Of a DNA stretch of 64,000 bases, positions 1 to 9,198 are shown piece after piece. A program made the position numbers and the translations under genes. How positions within the stretch are numbered: the first letter of the stretch is position 1; every line of letters starts with the position of its first letter. The notes beneath the pieces were generated by a model. It had not been told where the DNA came from, did not search any database, and saw only the letters and a program-made list of their open reading frames with translations. Source of the stretch: Rhizobium sp. TH135 (lineage in GTDB: Bacteria > Pseudomonadota > Alphaproteobacteria > Rhizobiales > Rhizobiaceae); NCBI RefSeq assembly GCF_002855515.1, contig NZ_PKRP01000003.1:620001-684000 (forward strand), in the 5' to 3' direction.

Positions 1-63
1 GGCGTCACCGTGGATATCCTCGTCACCGACCGCAAGGGCACGGTCATTGCCCATGCCCAGTAG
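1..63 (+). CDS. 3' end of a probable cobalamin-biosynthesis gene (CbiD-like?)
   Basis: An open frame enters from the left edge and encodes the last 20 residues of a protein before a TAG stop. The tail (VDILVTDRKGTVIAHA) resembles the C-terminal strand of CbiD-type cobalt-precorrin-5B methyltransferases, and the following gene is cobK, which makes a cobalamin gene plausible. Twenty residues are too few for a firm name. The stop lies inside the start region of cobK, so the two are probably co-transcribed. Confidence 0.4.
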   Translation, partial: GVTVDILVTDRKGTVIAHAQ

Positions 64-745
64 CCGGCCCGCATCTCGACAGAAGATCCTGATCCTCGGC
101 GGAACGGCAGAAGCACGACTGCTGGCCGCACAACTCATCGAGGAAGGCCATAGCGTGACGACCTCGCTGGCGGGGCGGACGGTCGATCCGGTGCTGCCAG
201 ACGGCGAGGTTCGCATCGGCGGCTTCGGCGGCGCAGATGGGCTCGCGGCCTATCTGCGGGACGAGCAGTTCGACCGAATGATCGACGCGACGCATCCCTT
301 CGCCAGACGCATCAGCGAGAACGCCATCAAGGCTTCAGCGATCTCGGGGATCCCGCTCGAACAAAGGCTGCGACCCCGCTGGCAGAAGCAGCCCGGCGAC
401 CGCTGGAAGTCCGTGGCGACGCTTGAGGCGGCAGCGGAGGCGTTACCGCAAGCGGCTACGGTATTTCTCGCTCTTGGCAGGCAGTATCTGGATGCCTTCA
501 TCGGACGGGACGACTGCCGCTTTGTCATCCGCATGGTCGACCCGCCGGAGACGCCACTCGGTTTTTCCGATCACATGCTCGTCCTCGGCAAGCCGGCATC
601 GGATCCCGACCGGGAGGCAGACCTCTTTACCGCGCATGGCATCACGCATCTCGTATGCCGTAATTCCGGGGGACCCGCGGGTTACGCCAAGATCATCGCG
701 GCACGGCGGCTGGCACTGCCTGTGATCATGATCGAGCGGGACTGA
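53..745 (+). CDS. cobK: Precorrin-6A reductase CobK
   Basis: CobK/CbiJ reduces precorrin-6A in the corrin ring pathway of cobalamin synthesis, using NAD(P)H in the cytoplasm. The protein of about 230 residues, normal for the family, begins with a nucleotide-binding motif (ILGGTAEA, near residues 12-19) and has the family motif DATHPFA near residue 80. An in-frame TTG at 47 is possible but the ATG at 53 is preferred. The start overlaps the end of the preceding gene by 11 bases, pointing to translational coupling in a cob operon. It converges on the next gene with a 12-base gap. No other cob gene is visible in the window. Confidence 0.9.
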   Translation: MPSSRPASRQKILILGGTAEARLLAAQLIEEGHSVTTSLAGRTVDPVLPDGEVRIGGFGGADGLAAYLRDEQFDRMIDATHPFARRISENAIKASAISGIPLEQRLRPRWQKQPGDRWKSVATLEAAAEALPQAATVFLALGRQYLDAFIGRDDCRFVIRMVDPPETPLGFSDHMLVLGKPASDPDREADLFTAHGITHLVCRNSGGPAGYAKIIAARRLALPVIMIERD

Positions 746-757
746 CCAAGATCAGCC

Positions 758-3700
758 TCAGCGGAATTCGAAGATCTGGCGGAAGACGCCGGGCGCGATA
801 ATCGACAGCGGGTTGATCACGAGGTTTGGCTTGGACGTTGCCCCGGTCAGCTTGAAGGTAATCCCGAGCAGGCCACGGTCGCGGCCATTGCCGAGGATGG
901 CGCCGATGACAGGCAATTCGCCAAACAGACGATTGAGACCATAGGCGGGCATGAAGGTGCCGGTCAGATCGATCCTTCCGGCCTGGTCGCGGACGATGCC
1001 CTGGAAGGTCGCGCCGATCTGTTCTCCGCGCACGATGCCGTTCTCGACGCTGAGCGTGCCGTTGACCATGGCCAGACGGGCGAATGCACGCTGGAACCGG
1101 GCAGAGCTGACATCGATGTCGCTGCGTACAGCATTGTTGAGGCTGCGCCCGTCGGCACCGGTCGGTGTCGAGACGATGGTCTGCAGGCGCTCTTCATTCT
1201 CGACCTGGAAATTGCGCAGATCGAGATTGCCGCTCCAGGCACCGTCGCGGGTCTCAGTCAGCCGCAGATTGGCAAGCCCGCCTCCGAGCCGCTTATAGGT
1301 ATCGAGGAAGCGCAGCACAGCTCCAGCGTCACTCGTCGTCACCGACAGCTCCCGAAGCCCTTCCGGCTGGCGCAGTTTGGCCACCAGCGCCTGGCCACTG
1401 CCCGTCACGCCGGAGAAATCCACGGCATTCACGCGACCCTTGCCCGCACCATAGATAATCGAGACACCCGACAGCTGTTCGCCACCGAAGCCGAGAACGC
1501 GCTCGAACCGGCCCTCGATCCTGAGTGAGGTGCTGGACTTCGCCGTCTCACCGTCACTGGATGGGTTTTGCAGGGTGGAGAGCAGCGAGCGAGCATCAAA
1601 GGCGCGCCCATTGGCAACGACCGAATAGACACCCTTGGTGAGCCGCACGGTAAGCGCGACGTCGTCCTCAGGCGAGAGCCGCACCCGCGACAGATTGGCT
1701 GCCACAAGCCCCCGGTCGTCGGCCGAGAGATCGCCGATCGCCCCGAAACCATCGCCATCCAGCTCGAACTTCTCGATCAATGATAGCTCGCCATTCTTGG
1801 ACAGTTCGAACGTCGCCTTTGCGCCAATCCCCTGCCCCTTCGACCACCCCACCCAGGGGATGGTGAGCGTCGCAGACCGCAGATCGACGGACACGGCCTG
1901 ACGGGTTTCATCGAGGCGGCGCAGTTCGAGCTTCATCGGACCATTGACGATCTCGCCAAGCCCGGGCACCAGCTTTTCGCGAGTTGCGTTGTCAAGCGTG
2001 GCCGTGACGACCCGCTCGCGGGCGACGTCCCCCTCGCCCTTCCGAACCGGTTCGGTGAGTTCGACCTCCATCGGCACATCGTCGATGAGCGCTTCGGCAT
2101 CCAGCTTGGCCTTGTCGACGTCGACGAGCAGCTTGCCGGTCACATCGCTGATGCGCCGGCCGTCGAAGGGTTTCGCCACATCGACATCTTCCAGATCGAC
2201 CTCAGCCGTCCAGCTCGGGGTCGGCGGCCGCTGGTCGGGGACCAGACCGAGGCGGATCTTCGCCTTGCCCCGCACCTTGCCGGCAAAGTCATCGGCCTTG
2301 AAATCGACGGTGCGCAAGGCCTCGATCGGCTTGAACGACACCAGTTCGGCAACGGCATCCGCCGCACCACTGACATCGAGCTCCAGATCCGCCATCAGCG
2401 GCTTTTCATAAGCGTCCTGCAGAACGAGCTTTCCGCGATCGAGGTTCACCATGCGTCCTGACGGGAAGAAGGAGCCGGCCGAGCGGATGTCGACATCCAC
2501 CCGTTCTCCCAGCATGTCGAAGCGCCCATAGACATCGCGAAGCGGCGGCAGCTCACCGGTGAGGTTCAGCCGGGCATCCTCGAGATCGAAGCCGATCTTC
2601 AGCTCGTCGGCATTGAGGCGGACCGGCTTCGGATCGATCGACAGGCGGTTCTGCGGAATGAAGACGTCGATTGTGCCGCGCGGAATGATACCGCCATAGA
2701 GGTTCTCAAGCACCCATTGCCGGGGCTTGGAAGCGATCCAGTAGGGCCAGAGCTGCTTGACGACGCTGGTCGCCATGTTCTGCACTTCGGCGTTGAAGCG
2801 GATCTCTGGACCCGTGCCGCCGAAGCGCACCTGCAGTTTGCCACGCATGTTGCCGCCAGGCGTCGAGGCATCCAGCGTGTCGAGCTGCAGCATGTTCTCG
2901 CCGACCAGATAGCGACCATAGCCTTTCAGGAAGAAGGGAAACGGTGTCTCGCCGGCCGTGGGCACATTCGCCCGCCCGTCGGTCACCACCAGATCAATGC
3001 CGAAACCCTTGCCGAAACTCGGTCCCTCAGGAAGCCGGTCGAGATCGATGATGCCACCCGAGAGCGGAAACACGGTCTCGCCGAAACGAGCGACGGAATC
3101 CGCAAGTTCGATCGTATCCTTGGAGAAGTCGTAGGAAAGCTTGAGCGCTGCGTCCGTCAGTTCCTGGCGTTGGCCATCCGAGTAGAAGCCGCCATTGCGC
3201 ATGTTGATTCCGAGCGACATGGCGGGCGCCTGCCCGCCATCGGCGCGTCGTGCCGTCAGAAGCAGCTCGGCAGAGCCATCGATGCCCTGGCGTGCCTCAC
3301 CGGTACTGGAGCGCCGGAGCAGGAATGGCGTGACCCGGACATCGGCAATGCGCATCGTCAAAGATTCAGCACGACCGTCGACATTGGTGGTTAGCGCGGT
3401 CAGCTCCGTCTGCTGGCCGTTGACCGAGACTGCGCCGAAGATCGACAGCGAATCGTCTTCGCCCCGCTCCAGCGCGACATCATCGATCGCAATGGTGAGC
3501 GGTCGCCCGCTTGCACTCGTCGACTCGATCTCCAGACCGGCAAGACGCATACGGTCGAGACCGCCGCGCGCGATCATGCCCTGCAGTCTGTCTAATTCTT
3601 CGAAAGCACCGGCCAACCGCGCCGGAACCTGGTCAATCCGGAGACCGCTCAGATCGATCGGCTTACCCTTGGGCAGCACCGTAGCGTCAAGATTGATACC

Positions 3701-4168
3701 CTCACTCACCACTTCACGGATTACGAAACGGCCGCCGAGCAGAGCCAGTGGTTCGACGATGAAGCGTACGGATTGGGTCAAGGCCACCTGCTGGCCGCCG
3801 GCCTGCTCGTGCAGGGTGACGTCGCGCGCCTCGACCGTCAGCTCCATGCCGTCAGAGAATCGGACTTCGGTGCCGCCGATCTTGGCAGTGAACTGAGCTC
3901 CCAGCGCCCTGTTCAGCACCGCCTGGGCGCGCTGGGCAAGGGCTGAATCAAGCGTACCGCTTTCGACCACCACGTAGACGGCGAAGAACACCACGAGCCA
4001 AAGCCCGGCAAAGCCGGCCAAGACCCTGAGAAAGCGACGGAACAGCGACCGCTTCGGCGGTGGACAATGCACGATGAGGGGATCTTCGGCCTGGGCGGAC
4101 GGAAGGGCATGCAGCGGCACGATGTCCCGCTTGCGAAACCGTAGCTTTTCGCCCCGGATCTCAGACAT
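758..4168 (-). CDS. Large AsmA-like envelope protein (YhdP/DUF3971 type)
   Basis: A protein of about 1136 residues with a short cytoplasmic N terminus, one membrane segment near residues 48-69 (a run rich in L, V, F and A) and a very long beta-rich extracytoplasmic part ending in an AsmA-like C-terminal region. AsmA/YhdP-type proteins are bridge-like proteins implicated in phospholipid transport to the outer membrane. The frame is open up to an ATG at 4264, but that start would leave only 26 bases before the divergent bcp gene and has no Shine-Dalgarno sequence. I therefore favour the ATG at 4168, although its purine-rich site is also distant. The family is assigned from architecture rather than a diagnostic motif. 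Confidence 0.8.
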   Translation of the reverse strand: MSEIRGEKLRFRKRDIVPLHALPSAQAEDPLIVHCPPPKRSLFRRFLRVLAGFAGLWLVVFFAVYVVVESGTLDSALAQRAQAVLNRALGAQFTAKIGGTEVRFSDGMELTVEARDVTLHEQAGGQQVALTQSVRFIVEPLALLGGRFVIREVVSEGINLDATVLPKGKPIDLSGLRIDQVPARLAGAFEELDRLQGMIARGGLDRMRLAGLEIESTSASGRPLTIAIDDVALERGEDDSLSIFGAVSVNGQQTELTALTTNVDGRAESLTMRIADVRVTPFLLRRSSTGEARQGIDGSAELLLTARRADGGQAPAMSLGINMRNGGFYSDGQRQELTDAALKLSYDFSKDTIELADSVARFGETVFPLSGGIIDLDRLPEGPSFGKGFGIDLVVTDGRANVPTAGETPFPFFLKGYGRYLVGENMLQLDTLDASTPGGNMRGKLQVRFGGTGPEIRFNAEVQNMATSVVKQLWPYWIASKPRQWVLENLYGGIIPRGTIDVFIPQNRLSIDPKPVRLNADELKIGFDLEDARLNLTGELPPLRDVYGRFDMLGERVDVDIRSAGSFFPSGRMVNLDRGKLVLQDAYEKPLMADLELDVSGAADAVAELVSFKPIEALRTVDFKADDFAGKVRGKAKIRLGLVPDQRPPTPSWTAEVDLEDVDVAKPFDGRRISDVTGKLLVDVDKAKLDAEALIDDVPMEVELTEPVRKGEGDVARERVVTATLDNATREKLVPGLGEIVNGPMKLELRRLDETRQAVSVDLRSATLTIPWVGWSKGQGIGAKATFELSKNGELSLIEKFELDGDGFGAIGDLSADDRGLVAANLSRVRLSPEDDVALTVRLTKGVYSVVANGRAFDARSLLSTLQNPSSDGETAKSSTSLRIEGRFERVLGFGGEQLSGVSIIYGAGKGRVNAVDFSGVTGSGQALVAKLRQPEGLRELSVTTSDAGAVLRFLDTYKRLGGGLANLRLTETRDGAWSGNLDLRNFQVENEERLQTIVSTPTGADGRSLNNAVRSDIDVSSARFQRAFARLAMVNGTLSVENGIVRGEQIGATFQGIVRDQAGRIDLTGTFMPAYGLNRLFGELPVIGAILGNGRDRGLLGITFKLTGATSKPNLVINPLSIIAPGVFRQIFEFR

Positions 4169-4290
4169 GTGCTGGTGATTGTCTCCGTCGACCGATGCCG
4201 CTAACAAGTCGCTCTGGACGACTTCGGAGCGGACTATATATCGATGATGCCCAGATTCACTCATAAAACGGGCAAAAGAAAGGTTATCCC

Positions 4291-4758
4291 ATGACGGATT
4301 TGATTGCCGGGGAAAAGGCCCCCGATTTCTCCCTGCCCCGCAACGGCGGCGGCACCGTTTCGCTCTCCGATTTCGCCGGAAAACCAGTGGTTCTCTACTT
4401 CTACCCCAAGGACGACACGAGCGGCTGCACGACCGAAGCCATCGACTTCTCGGGCCTCAGCGCAGAGTTCGAAAAGCTCGGCGCGACCGTGATCGGCGTC
4501 TCGCCCGATTCGGTGAAGAGCCATGACAAGTTTGCCGCCAAGCACAGCCTGTCTGTAGTGCTTGCCGCCGACGAAGAGCACACGGCACTGGAAGCCTATG
4601 GGGTCTGGAAGGAAAAGAGCATGTACGGCAAGACCTATATGGGTGTCGAACGCTCGACCTTCCTGATCGACGGATCGGGCAAGGTGGCCGAAGTCTGGCG
4701 CAAGGTGAAGGTTCCTGGCCATGCCGAGGCCGTGCTGAAGGCGGCGCAGGCCCTCTGA
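4291..4758 (+). CDS. bcp: Peroxiredoxin, Bcp/PrxQ family, one-cysteine form
   Basis: Thiol peroxidase of 155 residues that reduces hydrogen peroxide and organic hydroperoxides. The peroxidatic Cys46 sits in the motif YFYPKDDTSGCT. In classical Bcp a resolving cysteine lies five residues later; here that position is Ile51, and Cys46 is the only cysteine in the protein, so an external thiol must resolve the sulfenic acid. A good ribosome site (GAAAGG) lies seven bases before the ATG. The gene diverges from the AsmA-like gene and is followed by a DUF455 gene after one base, so the two probably form an operon. Confidence 0.93.
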   Translation: MTDLIAGEKAPDFSLPRNGGGTVSLSDFAGKPVVLYFYPKDDTSGCTTEAIDFSGLSAEFEKLGATVIGVSPDSVKSHDKFAAKHSLSVVLAADEEHTALEAYGVWKEKSMYGKTYMGVERSTFLIDGSGKVAEVWRKVKVPGHAEAVLKAAQAL

Positions 4759-4759
4759 C

Positions 4760-5605
4760 ATGCCCGAGATGACGCAGCCCGAGACGGCTTTTCACTCCCT
4801 TCGCGGCGCTGCCACACTTGCAATCCTGAGCGCCGACCTTAATGAGAAGACGGCGCTCGCACAAACGGCGGCGATCCGCTGGCAGGAACGCCGCCTGTCC
4901 CTGCGCTCGCCGCTCGATCCGCCGCTTCCCGATCGACCTGGCCGCCCGGAAAAGCCGGAACTGGTTCCGCCGAAGGCGGTCGGCAAGCGCTCGCTGCACA
5001 CGTTGCCGGGTCGCGTGGCGTTGCTGCATGCCCTCGCCCATATCGAGCTCAATGCCGTCGATCTCGCGCTCGACATCGTGGCCCGCTTTGCAACAGAACC
5101 GGTGCCGCACTCCTTCTTCGACGGCTGGATGAAGGTGGCCTTCGAGGAAGCCAAGCATTTCAACCTGGTGCGCGATCGCCTGCGGACACTCGGCGCCGAC
5201 TATGGCGACATGCCAGCCCATGATGGCCTGTGGCAGGCAGCCCACTCGACCAAGAACGACCTGACGGCGAGGCTCGCGGTGGTGCCCCTCATTCTCGAAG
5301 CGCGCGGCCTCGACGTGACGCCTGCACTGCAGGACAAGATGCGCGAGACCGGAGACATCGAAAGTGCCGACGTCCTGAAGGTCATCTACGAGGACGAGAA
5401 GGGCCACGTGGCTGTTGGCGCCAAATGGTTCCGTTTTCTCTGCGCCCGCGAAAAGCGGGACCCGGCGCGCGCCTTCCAGGATCTCGTGCGTGCCAATTTT
5501 CGCGGCCAGCTGAAAGCACCGTTTAACGATGTCGCCCGCGCCGAAGCCGGCCTCACGCCATCCTTTTACCGGTCGCTTTCTTCCAAGAACAATTCCTCGG
5601 TTTGA
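4760..5605 (+). CDS. DUF455 family ferritin-like protein
   Basis: A 281-residue protein of the DUF455 (COG2833) family, predicted to be a ferritin-like four-helix protein that binds a metal pair. Family motifs are visible: HIELNAVDLALDI near residues 94-106, then FFDGWMKVAFEEAKHF, and later a YEDEKGHVAVG segment; the Glu and His residues in these are candidate metal ligands. The physiological function is not established. Its ATG begins one base after the bcp stop, suggesting joint expression and possibly a link to oxidative stress, which is inference. Confidence 0.85.
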   Translation: MPEMTQPETAFHSLRGAATLAILSADLNEKTALAQTAAIRWQERRLSLRSPLDPPLPDRPGRPEKPELVPPKAVGKRSLHTLPGRVALLHALAHIELNAVDLALDIVARFATEPVPHSFFDGWMKVAFEEAKHFNLVRDRLRTLGADYGDMPAHDGLWQAAHSTKNDLTARLAVVPLILEARGLDVTPALQDKMRETGDIESADVLKVIYEDEKGHVAVGAKWFRFLCAREKRDPARAFQDLVRANFRGQLKAPFNDVARAEAGLTPSFYRSLSSKNNSSV

Positions 5606-5739
5606 ACCGCAATTCCAATCGCCTAACGCTTCATTAACCCTAATTATGCGTAACTCCTAAAGGCGGGAGCGGACAGGCGACTCACCGCCATCGGACATTC
5701 GCGCGGCAGCGATTGATCGAGCAGGAATTGGGGGTCAGC

Positions 5740-7047
5740 GTGGCGACGACTTCAAACAATCAGGTCTTCGGAAAGCGCAAGGTGCAGCACGTCGTCATCC
5801 TGGCGAGCGGCGACCGGATACGCCACATGACGATCCGCCCCTGGATGATTGCCCTGACCGTCTGCTTTCTTGGCACAATGGCCATCGGCTATCTCGGTGC
5901 CACGACCTATCTCGTTCTGCGCGACAATCTGATCGGCGCCACCATGGCGCGGCAGGCACGCATGCAGCACGAATACGAAGACCGAATCGCAGCGCTTCGC
6001 GCTCAGGTCGACCGCGTTACCTCAAGGCAGTTGCTCGACCAGCAGGTCGTCGAGGAAAAAGTGGAAAAGCTCCTCGAACAGCAGATGGCCCTGACATCAC
6101 GGCATGGCCGGATCGGCGCCCTTCTCGAGGGTTCCCCCTCCGACGCCCTGCCCGCCGGCGGACCAGTCCCGGCCGAGAAGCCTCTCGTCGACAGCAAGGA
6201 TCAGGCAGCTCTCTCCAACGGCACCGAAGCTTTCGCTGCCCTTCTCGGGAGCGAAGGCGCATCACGTCCATCAGCGACAGCCGAGAAACCGCCCGTAGCG
6301 CTCGGCTATGTTCCGATGACAGGCGAGAATGTCGCCGATCGTGCCGACCGCCTCTTCTCCCACATGACCTTGTCCTTGAAGGAGATCGAAGCGGAGCAGC
6401 TGCAGCGCATCGATCAACTGGCAAGCGGCGCGTCCCAGACAGCGGACGAGATTGCCGCCATTCTCAAGCGACAGGGTGTACCGATTGAAGAGATTGCAGC
6501 TCTGCCGGTGGCCGATGCCGTCGGCGGCCCTTACCTGGCGCCGCAGTCGGACCGCGACTTCAATGCCTCGATCAACGCGCTCGATGCAGCCCTCAACCGT
6601 CTTGAAACCGTTCGCGGAACCGCAAAACGCCTGCCCTTTGCCAATCCGGCGCCGGGCCAGGAAATCACCAGCCGATTCGGCAACCGACCCGACCCCTTCT
6701 TCGGTGGTCTTGCCATGCATGCGGGGATCGATTTCAGGGCGCCGACCGGCACGGAAATCCGCTCAACGGGCAGCGGCAAGGTCGTCACCGCAGGCTTTTC
6801 CGGCGGCTATGGCAACATGGTCGAAGTCGACCACGGCCTGGGCCTCACCACGCGTTACGGCCACATGTCGCGCGTTCTCGTCAGCGAGGGCGACACTGTC
6901 GAGCCGGGCCAATTGATCGGTCTTTCGGGCTCCACGGGCCGGTCAACGGGGCCGCACCTGCACTACGAAGTACGCCGCAACGGCGATCCCGTCGATCCGA
7001 TGCGCTTCCTCAATGCCGGCATGAAACTGACGCCGCTGATCAATTGA
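5740..7047 (+). CDS. M23 (LytM-type) metallopeptidase, membrane-anchored
   Basis: A cell-wall endopeptidase or activator of peptidoglycan hydrolases. It has a short basic N terminus, one membrane segment (WMIALTVCFLGTMAIGYLG), a periplasmic coiled-coil region and a C-terminal LytM domain. The zinc-site pattern is intact: HAGIDF gives the first His and Asp, and HLHYEV gives the closing HxH. The frame is open from a TTG at 5713; the GTG at 5740, preceded by a run of five G residues nine bases upstream, is the better start. Intact metal ligands suggest an active enzyme rather than an EnvC-like activator. The upstream 107 bases are AT-rich and likely hold its promoter. Confidence 0.88.
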   Translation: MATTSNNQVFGKRKVQHVVILASGDRIRHMTIRPWMIALTVCFLGTMAIGYLGATTYLVLRDNLIGATMARQARMQHEYEDRIAALRAQVDRVTSRQLLDQQVVEEKVEKLLEQQMALTSRHGRIGALLEGSPSDALPAGGPVPAEKPLVDSKDQAALSNGTEAFAALLGSEGASRPSATAEKPPVALGYVPMTGENVADRADRLFSHMTLSLKEIEAEQLQRIDQLASGASQTADEIAAILKRQGVPIEEIAALPVADAVGGPYLAPQSDRDFNASINALDAALNRLETVRGTAKRLPFANPAPGQEITSRFGNRPDPFFGGLAMHAGIDFRAPTGTEIRSTGSGKVVTAGFSGGYGNMVEVDHGLGLTTRYGHMSRVLVSEGDTVEPGQLIGLSGSTGRSTGPHLHYEVRRNGDPVDPMRFLNAGMKLTPLIN

Positions 7048-7282
7048 CGCGGCTATTCGAAAACCGGAAACTCGCCTTGTGCGACACCCAGAAAGCGAAT
7101 GCATTATAATTGATTTGCTCAACTCTTGCCAATTAATGGTGAACATTAAGCCTTTGTAGGGGTAAATCCGCCTGTTTCCTTGACTTTCCGGCAGTTTCCC
7201 ACTATTCGCCGCAACCATTGGAGCCCAATCTCAAGGGCTATAGAGCGATGTTCGCGAGAACAGGAACGGAAACTACTTCCCT
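7048..7282. other. Intergenic AT-rich region before the helicase gene
   Basis: This stretch is clearly more AT-rich than its surroundings between about 7085 and 7165 (including runs such as TTATAATTGATTTG). It probably carries the promoter and leader of the downstream helicase gene. Open frames across it are short and have no family resemblance. Cold-responsive helicase genes often have long leaders, but I see no defined structure here. Confidence 0.4.
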
Positions 7283-8785
7283 TTGACCACTTTTGCTGAC
7301 CTTGGCCTGAGCCAAAAAGTCCTTTCTGCCGTCACTGATGCCGGCTACACGATCCCGACCCCAATCCAGGCAGGCGCCATTCCGCCGGCCCTGCAGCGGC
7401 GGGACATTCTCGGCATTGCGCAGACTGGCACCGGCAAGACGGCATCCTTCGTTCTCCCGATGCTGACGCTGCTCGAAAAGGGCCGCGCCCGGGCCCGCAT
7501 GCCGCGCACGCTCATTCTGGAGCCGACGCGCGAACTGGCAGCGCAGGTCGCCGAGAACTTCGAAAAGTACGGCAAGAATCACAAGCTGAACGTCGCGCTC
7601 CTGATCGGCGGCGTGTCCTTCGACGAGCAGGACCGCAAGCTTGAACGCGGCGCAGACGTCCTGATCTGCACGCCCGGCCGCCTGCTCGACCATTGCGAAC
7701 GCGGCAAGCTCCTGATGACCGGCGTTGAAGTCTTCGTCATCGACGAAGCCGACCGCATGCTCGACATGGGTTTCATCCCCGACATCGAGCGCATCGCCAA
7801 GATGATCCCCTTCACGCGCCAGACGCTTTTCTTCTCGGCAACCATGCCGCCGGAGATCCAGAAGCTGGCCGACCAGTTCTTGCAGAACCCCGAGCGCATC
7901 GAAGTCGCACCGCCGTCCTCGACGGCGAAGACCGTGACCCAGCGCCTGGTTGCCTGCCACAACAAGGATTACGAAAAGCGCTCGACGCTGCGTGACCTGA
8001 TCCGCGCCCAGGACGACCTGAAGAACGCGATCATCTTCTGCAACCGCAAGAAGGATGTGGCCGACCTCTTCCGTTCGCTTGAGCGCCACGGCTTCTCGGT
8101 CGGCGCCCTGCATGGCGACATGGATCAGCGCTCGCGCACCACGATGCTGGCGGGCTTCAAGGCCAATGCGATCACACTGCTCGTCGCGTCCGACGTCGCA
8201 GCCCGTGGTCTCGATATTCCGGATGTCAGCCACGTCTTCAATTTCGACGTTCCGATCCACGCCGAAGACTATGTCCACCGCATCGGCCGTACCGGCCGTG
8301 CTGGACGCTCCGGTGCAGCCTTTACCTTGGTGACGCGCAGCGACACCAAATTCCTCGATGCCATCGAAAAGCTGATCGACCAGAAGATCGAATGGCTCGA
8401 TGGTGACCTGTCGGCGCTTCCGGCGCCTGCGGAGAGCCACGACGAAAGCCGTGGAAAACGCGGCCGCGACAAGGATCGCGAGCGGCGCGGCGGTCATAAA
8501 TCCGATACGCGCAGCGAGTATGTCAAACCGGTAGAGGAACAACAGGTGGTAGAAGCGGTGAAGGTCGAAGTGGTCAAGGCAGAACCGGTAGCGGCGGAAC
8601 GCAGAACGGACAAGCGCCGCGATCAGAACCCGCGCAACAACCGCAACAATCCGTCGCCGGCCAATGACGACAACCGCGATCGTCGTCGCAACCGTCACCA
8701 CGACCATGACGACGGCCCGACGCCTGTCGGCTTCGGCGATGACATCCCCGCCTTCATGCTGATCGTTGCTGCCGCAAAGGCCTGA
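7283..8785 (+). CDS. rhlE: DEAD-box ATP-dependent RNA helicase (RhlE-like)
   Basis: RNA helicase of 500 residues, acting in RNA remodelling or ribosome assembly. The core motifs are complete: Q motif (PTPIQ) near residue 26, Walker A AQTGTGKT at 46-53, PTREL, DEAD at 154-157, SAT at 185-187, and HRIGRTGRAGR in the second RecA domain. The start is a TTG, since no ATG or GTG precedes the conserved N terminus. After about residue 385 comes a low-complexity tail rich in R, D, N and H, ending in a hydrophobic segment (PVGFGDDIPAFMLI). The Nudix gene follows five bases after the stop. Confidence 0.93.
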   Translation: MTTFADLGLSQKVLSAVTDAGYTIPTPIQAGAIPPALQRRDILGIAQTGTGKTASFVLPMLTLLEKGRARARMPRTLILEPTRELAAQVAENFEKYGKNHKLNVALLIGGVSFDEQDRKLERGADVLICTPGRLLDHCERGKLLMTGVEVFVIDEADRMLDMGFIPDIERIAKMIPFTRQTLFFSATMPPEIQKLADQFLQNPERIEVAPPSSTAKTVTQRLVACHNKDYEKRSTLRDLIRAQDDLKNAIIFCNRKKDVADLFRSLERHGFSVGALHGDMDQRSRTTMLAGFKANAITLLVASDVAARGLDIPDVSHVFNFDVPIHAEDYVHRIGRTGRAGRSGAAFTLVTRSDTKFLDAIEKLIDQKIEWLDGDLSALPAPAESHDESRGKRGRDKDRERRGGHKSDTRSEYVKPVEEQQVVEAVKVEVVKAEPVAAERRTDKRRDQNPRNNRNNPSPANDDNRDRRRNRHHDHDDGPTPVGFGDDIPAFMLIVAAAKA

Positions 8786-8790
8786 TCCTT

Positions 8791-9198
8791 GTGGGTCAGC
8801 CCGGTATCGATTTCCCCGGTCTCGGGGTTGGTCTTGCCATCCTTCGGGATGGCAAACTGCTTTTGTGCAAGCGAATGAAGGCACCGGAAGCCGGCCACTG
8901 GAACATCGTGGGCGGCAAGGTCGACTATATGGAGCCGGCAGAGATTGCCGCACGCCGCGAAGCCGAGGAAGAGACGGCGCTCGACATCGGCGAAATCCGC
9001 TATCTCGGCCTGACCGAGCAGCGGATCGAGGCGGACCGCCAGCACTGGATTTCCCTGCTCTATGTCACCGATGACACGACCGGCGAGCCGCAGCTCACCG
9101 AACCAGACAAGCTCTCGGAGATCGGCTGGTTTGATCTCGACGATCTGCCGCAGCCGCTTTCGGTCTTCACACAGACAGTTCTGACTTATCTGCGCTGA
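8791..9198 (+). CDS. Nudix hydrolase
   Basis: A 135-residue Nudix enzyme that hydrolyses a nucleoside diphosphate linked to another moiety; the substrate is not evident. The Nudix box starts at GKVDYME and continues through REAEEET. It fits the consensus except that the Gly near its end is Ala. The start is a GTG five bases after the helicase stop, so it is probably translated from the same message. Its 3' end overlaps the convergent TfoX-N gene by 13 bases. Length and start near GIDFPGLGVG suggest an ADP-ribose or CTP-type Nudix enzyme, which is uncertain. Confidence 0.88.
   Translation: MGQPGIDFPGLGVGLAILRDGKLLLCKRMKAPEAGHWNIVGGKVDYMEPAEIAARREAEEETALDIGEIRYLGLTEQRIEADRQHWISLLYVTDDTTGEPQLTEPDKLSEIGWFDLDDLPQPLSVFTQTVLTYLR

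Noticed and set aside
7238..8953. Minus-strand 571-residue open frame over the helicase
   Set aside because: Antisense to the RhlE-type gene, including its low-complexity tail; no start site.
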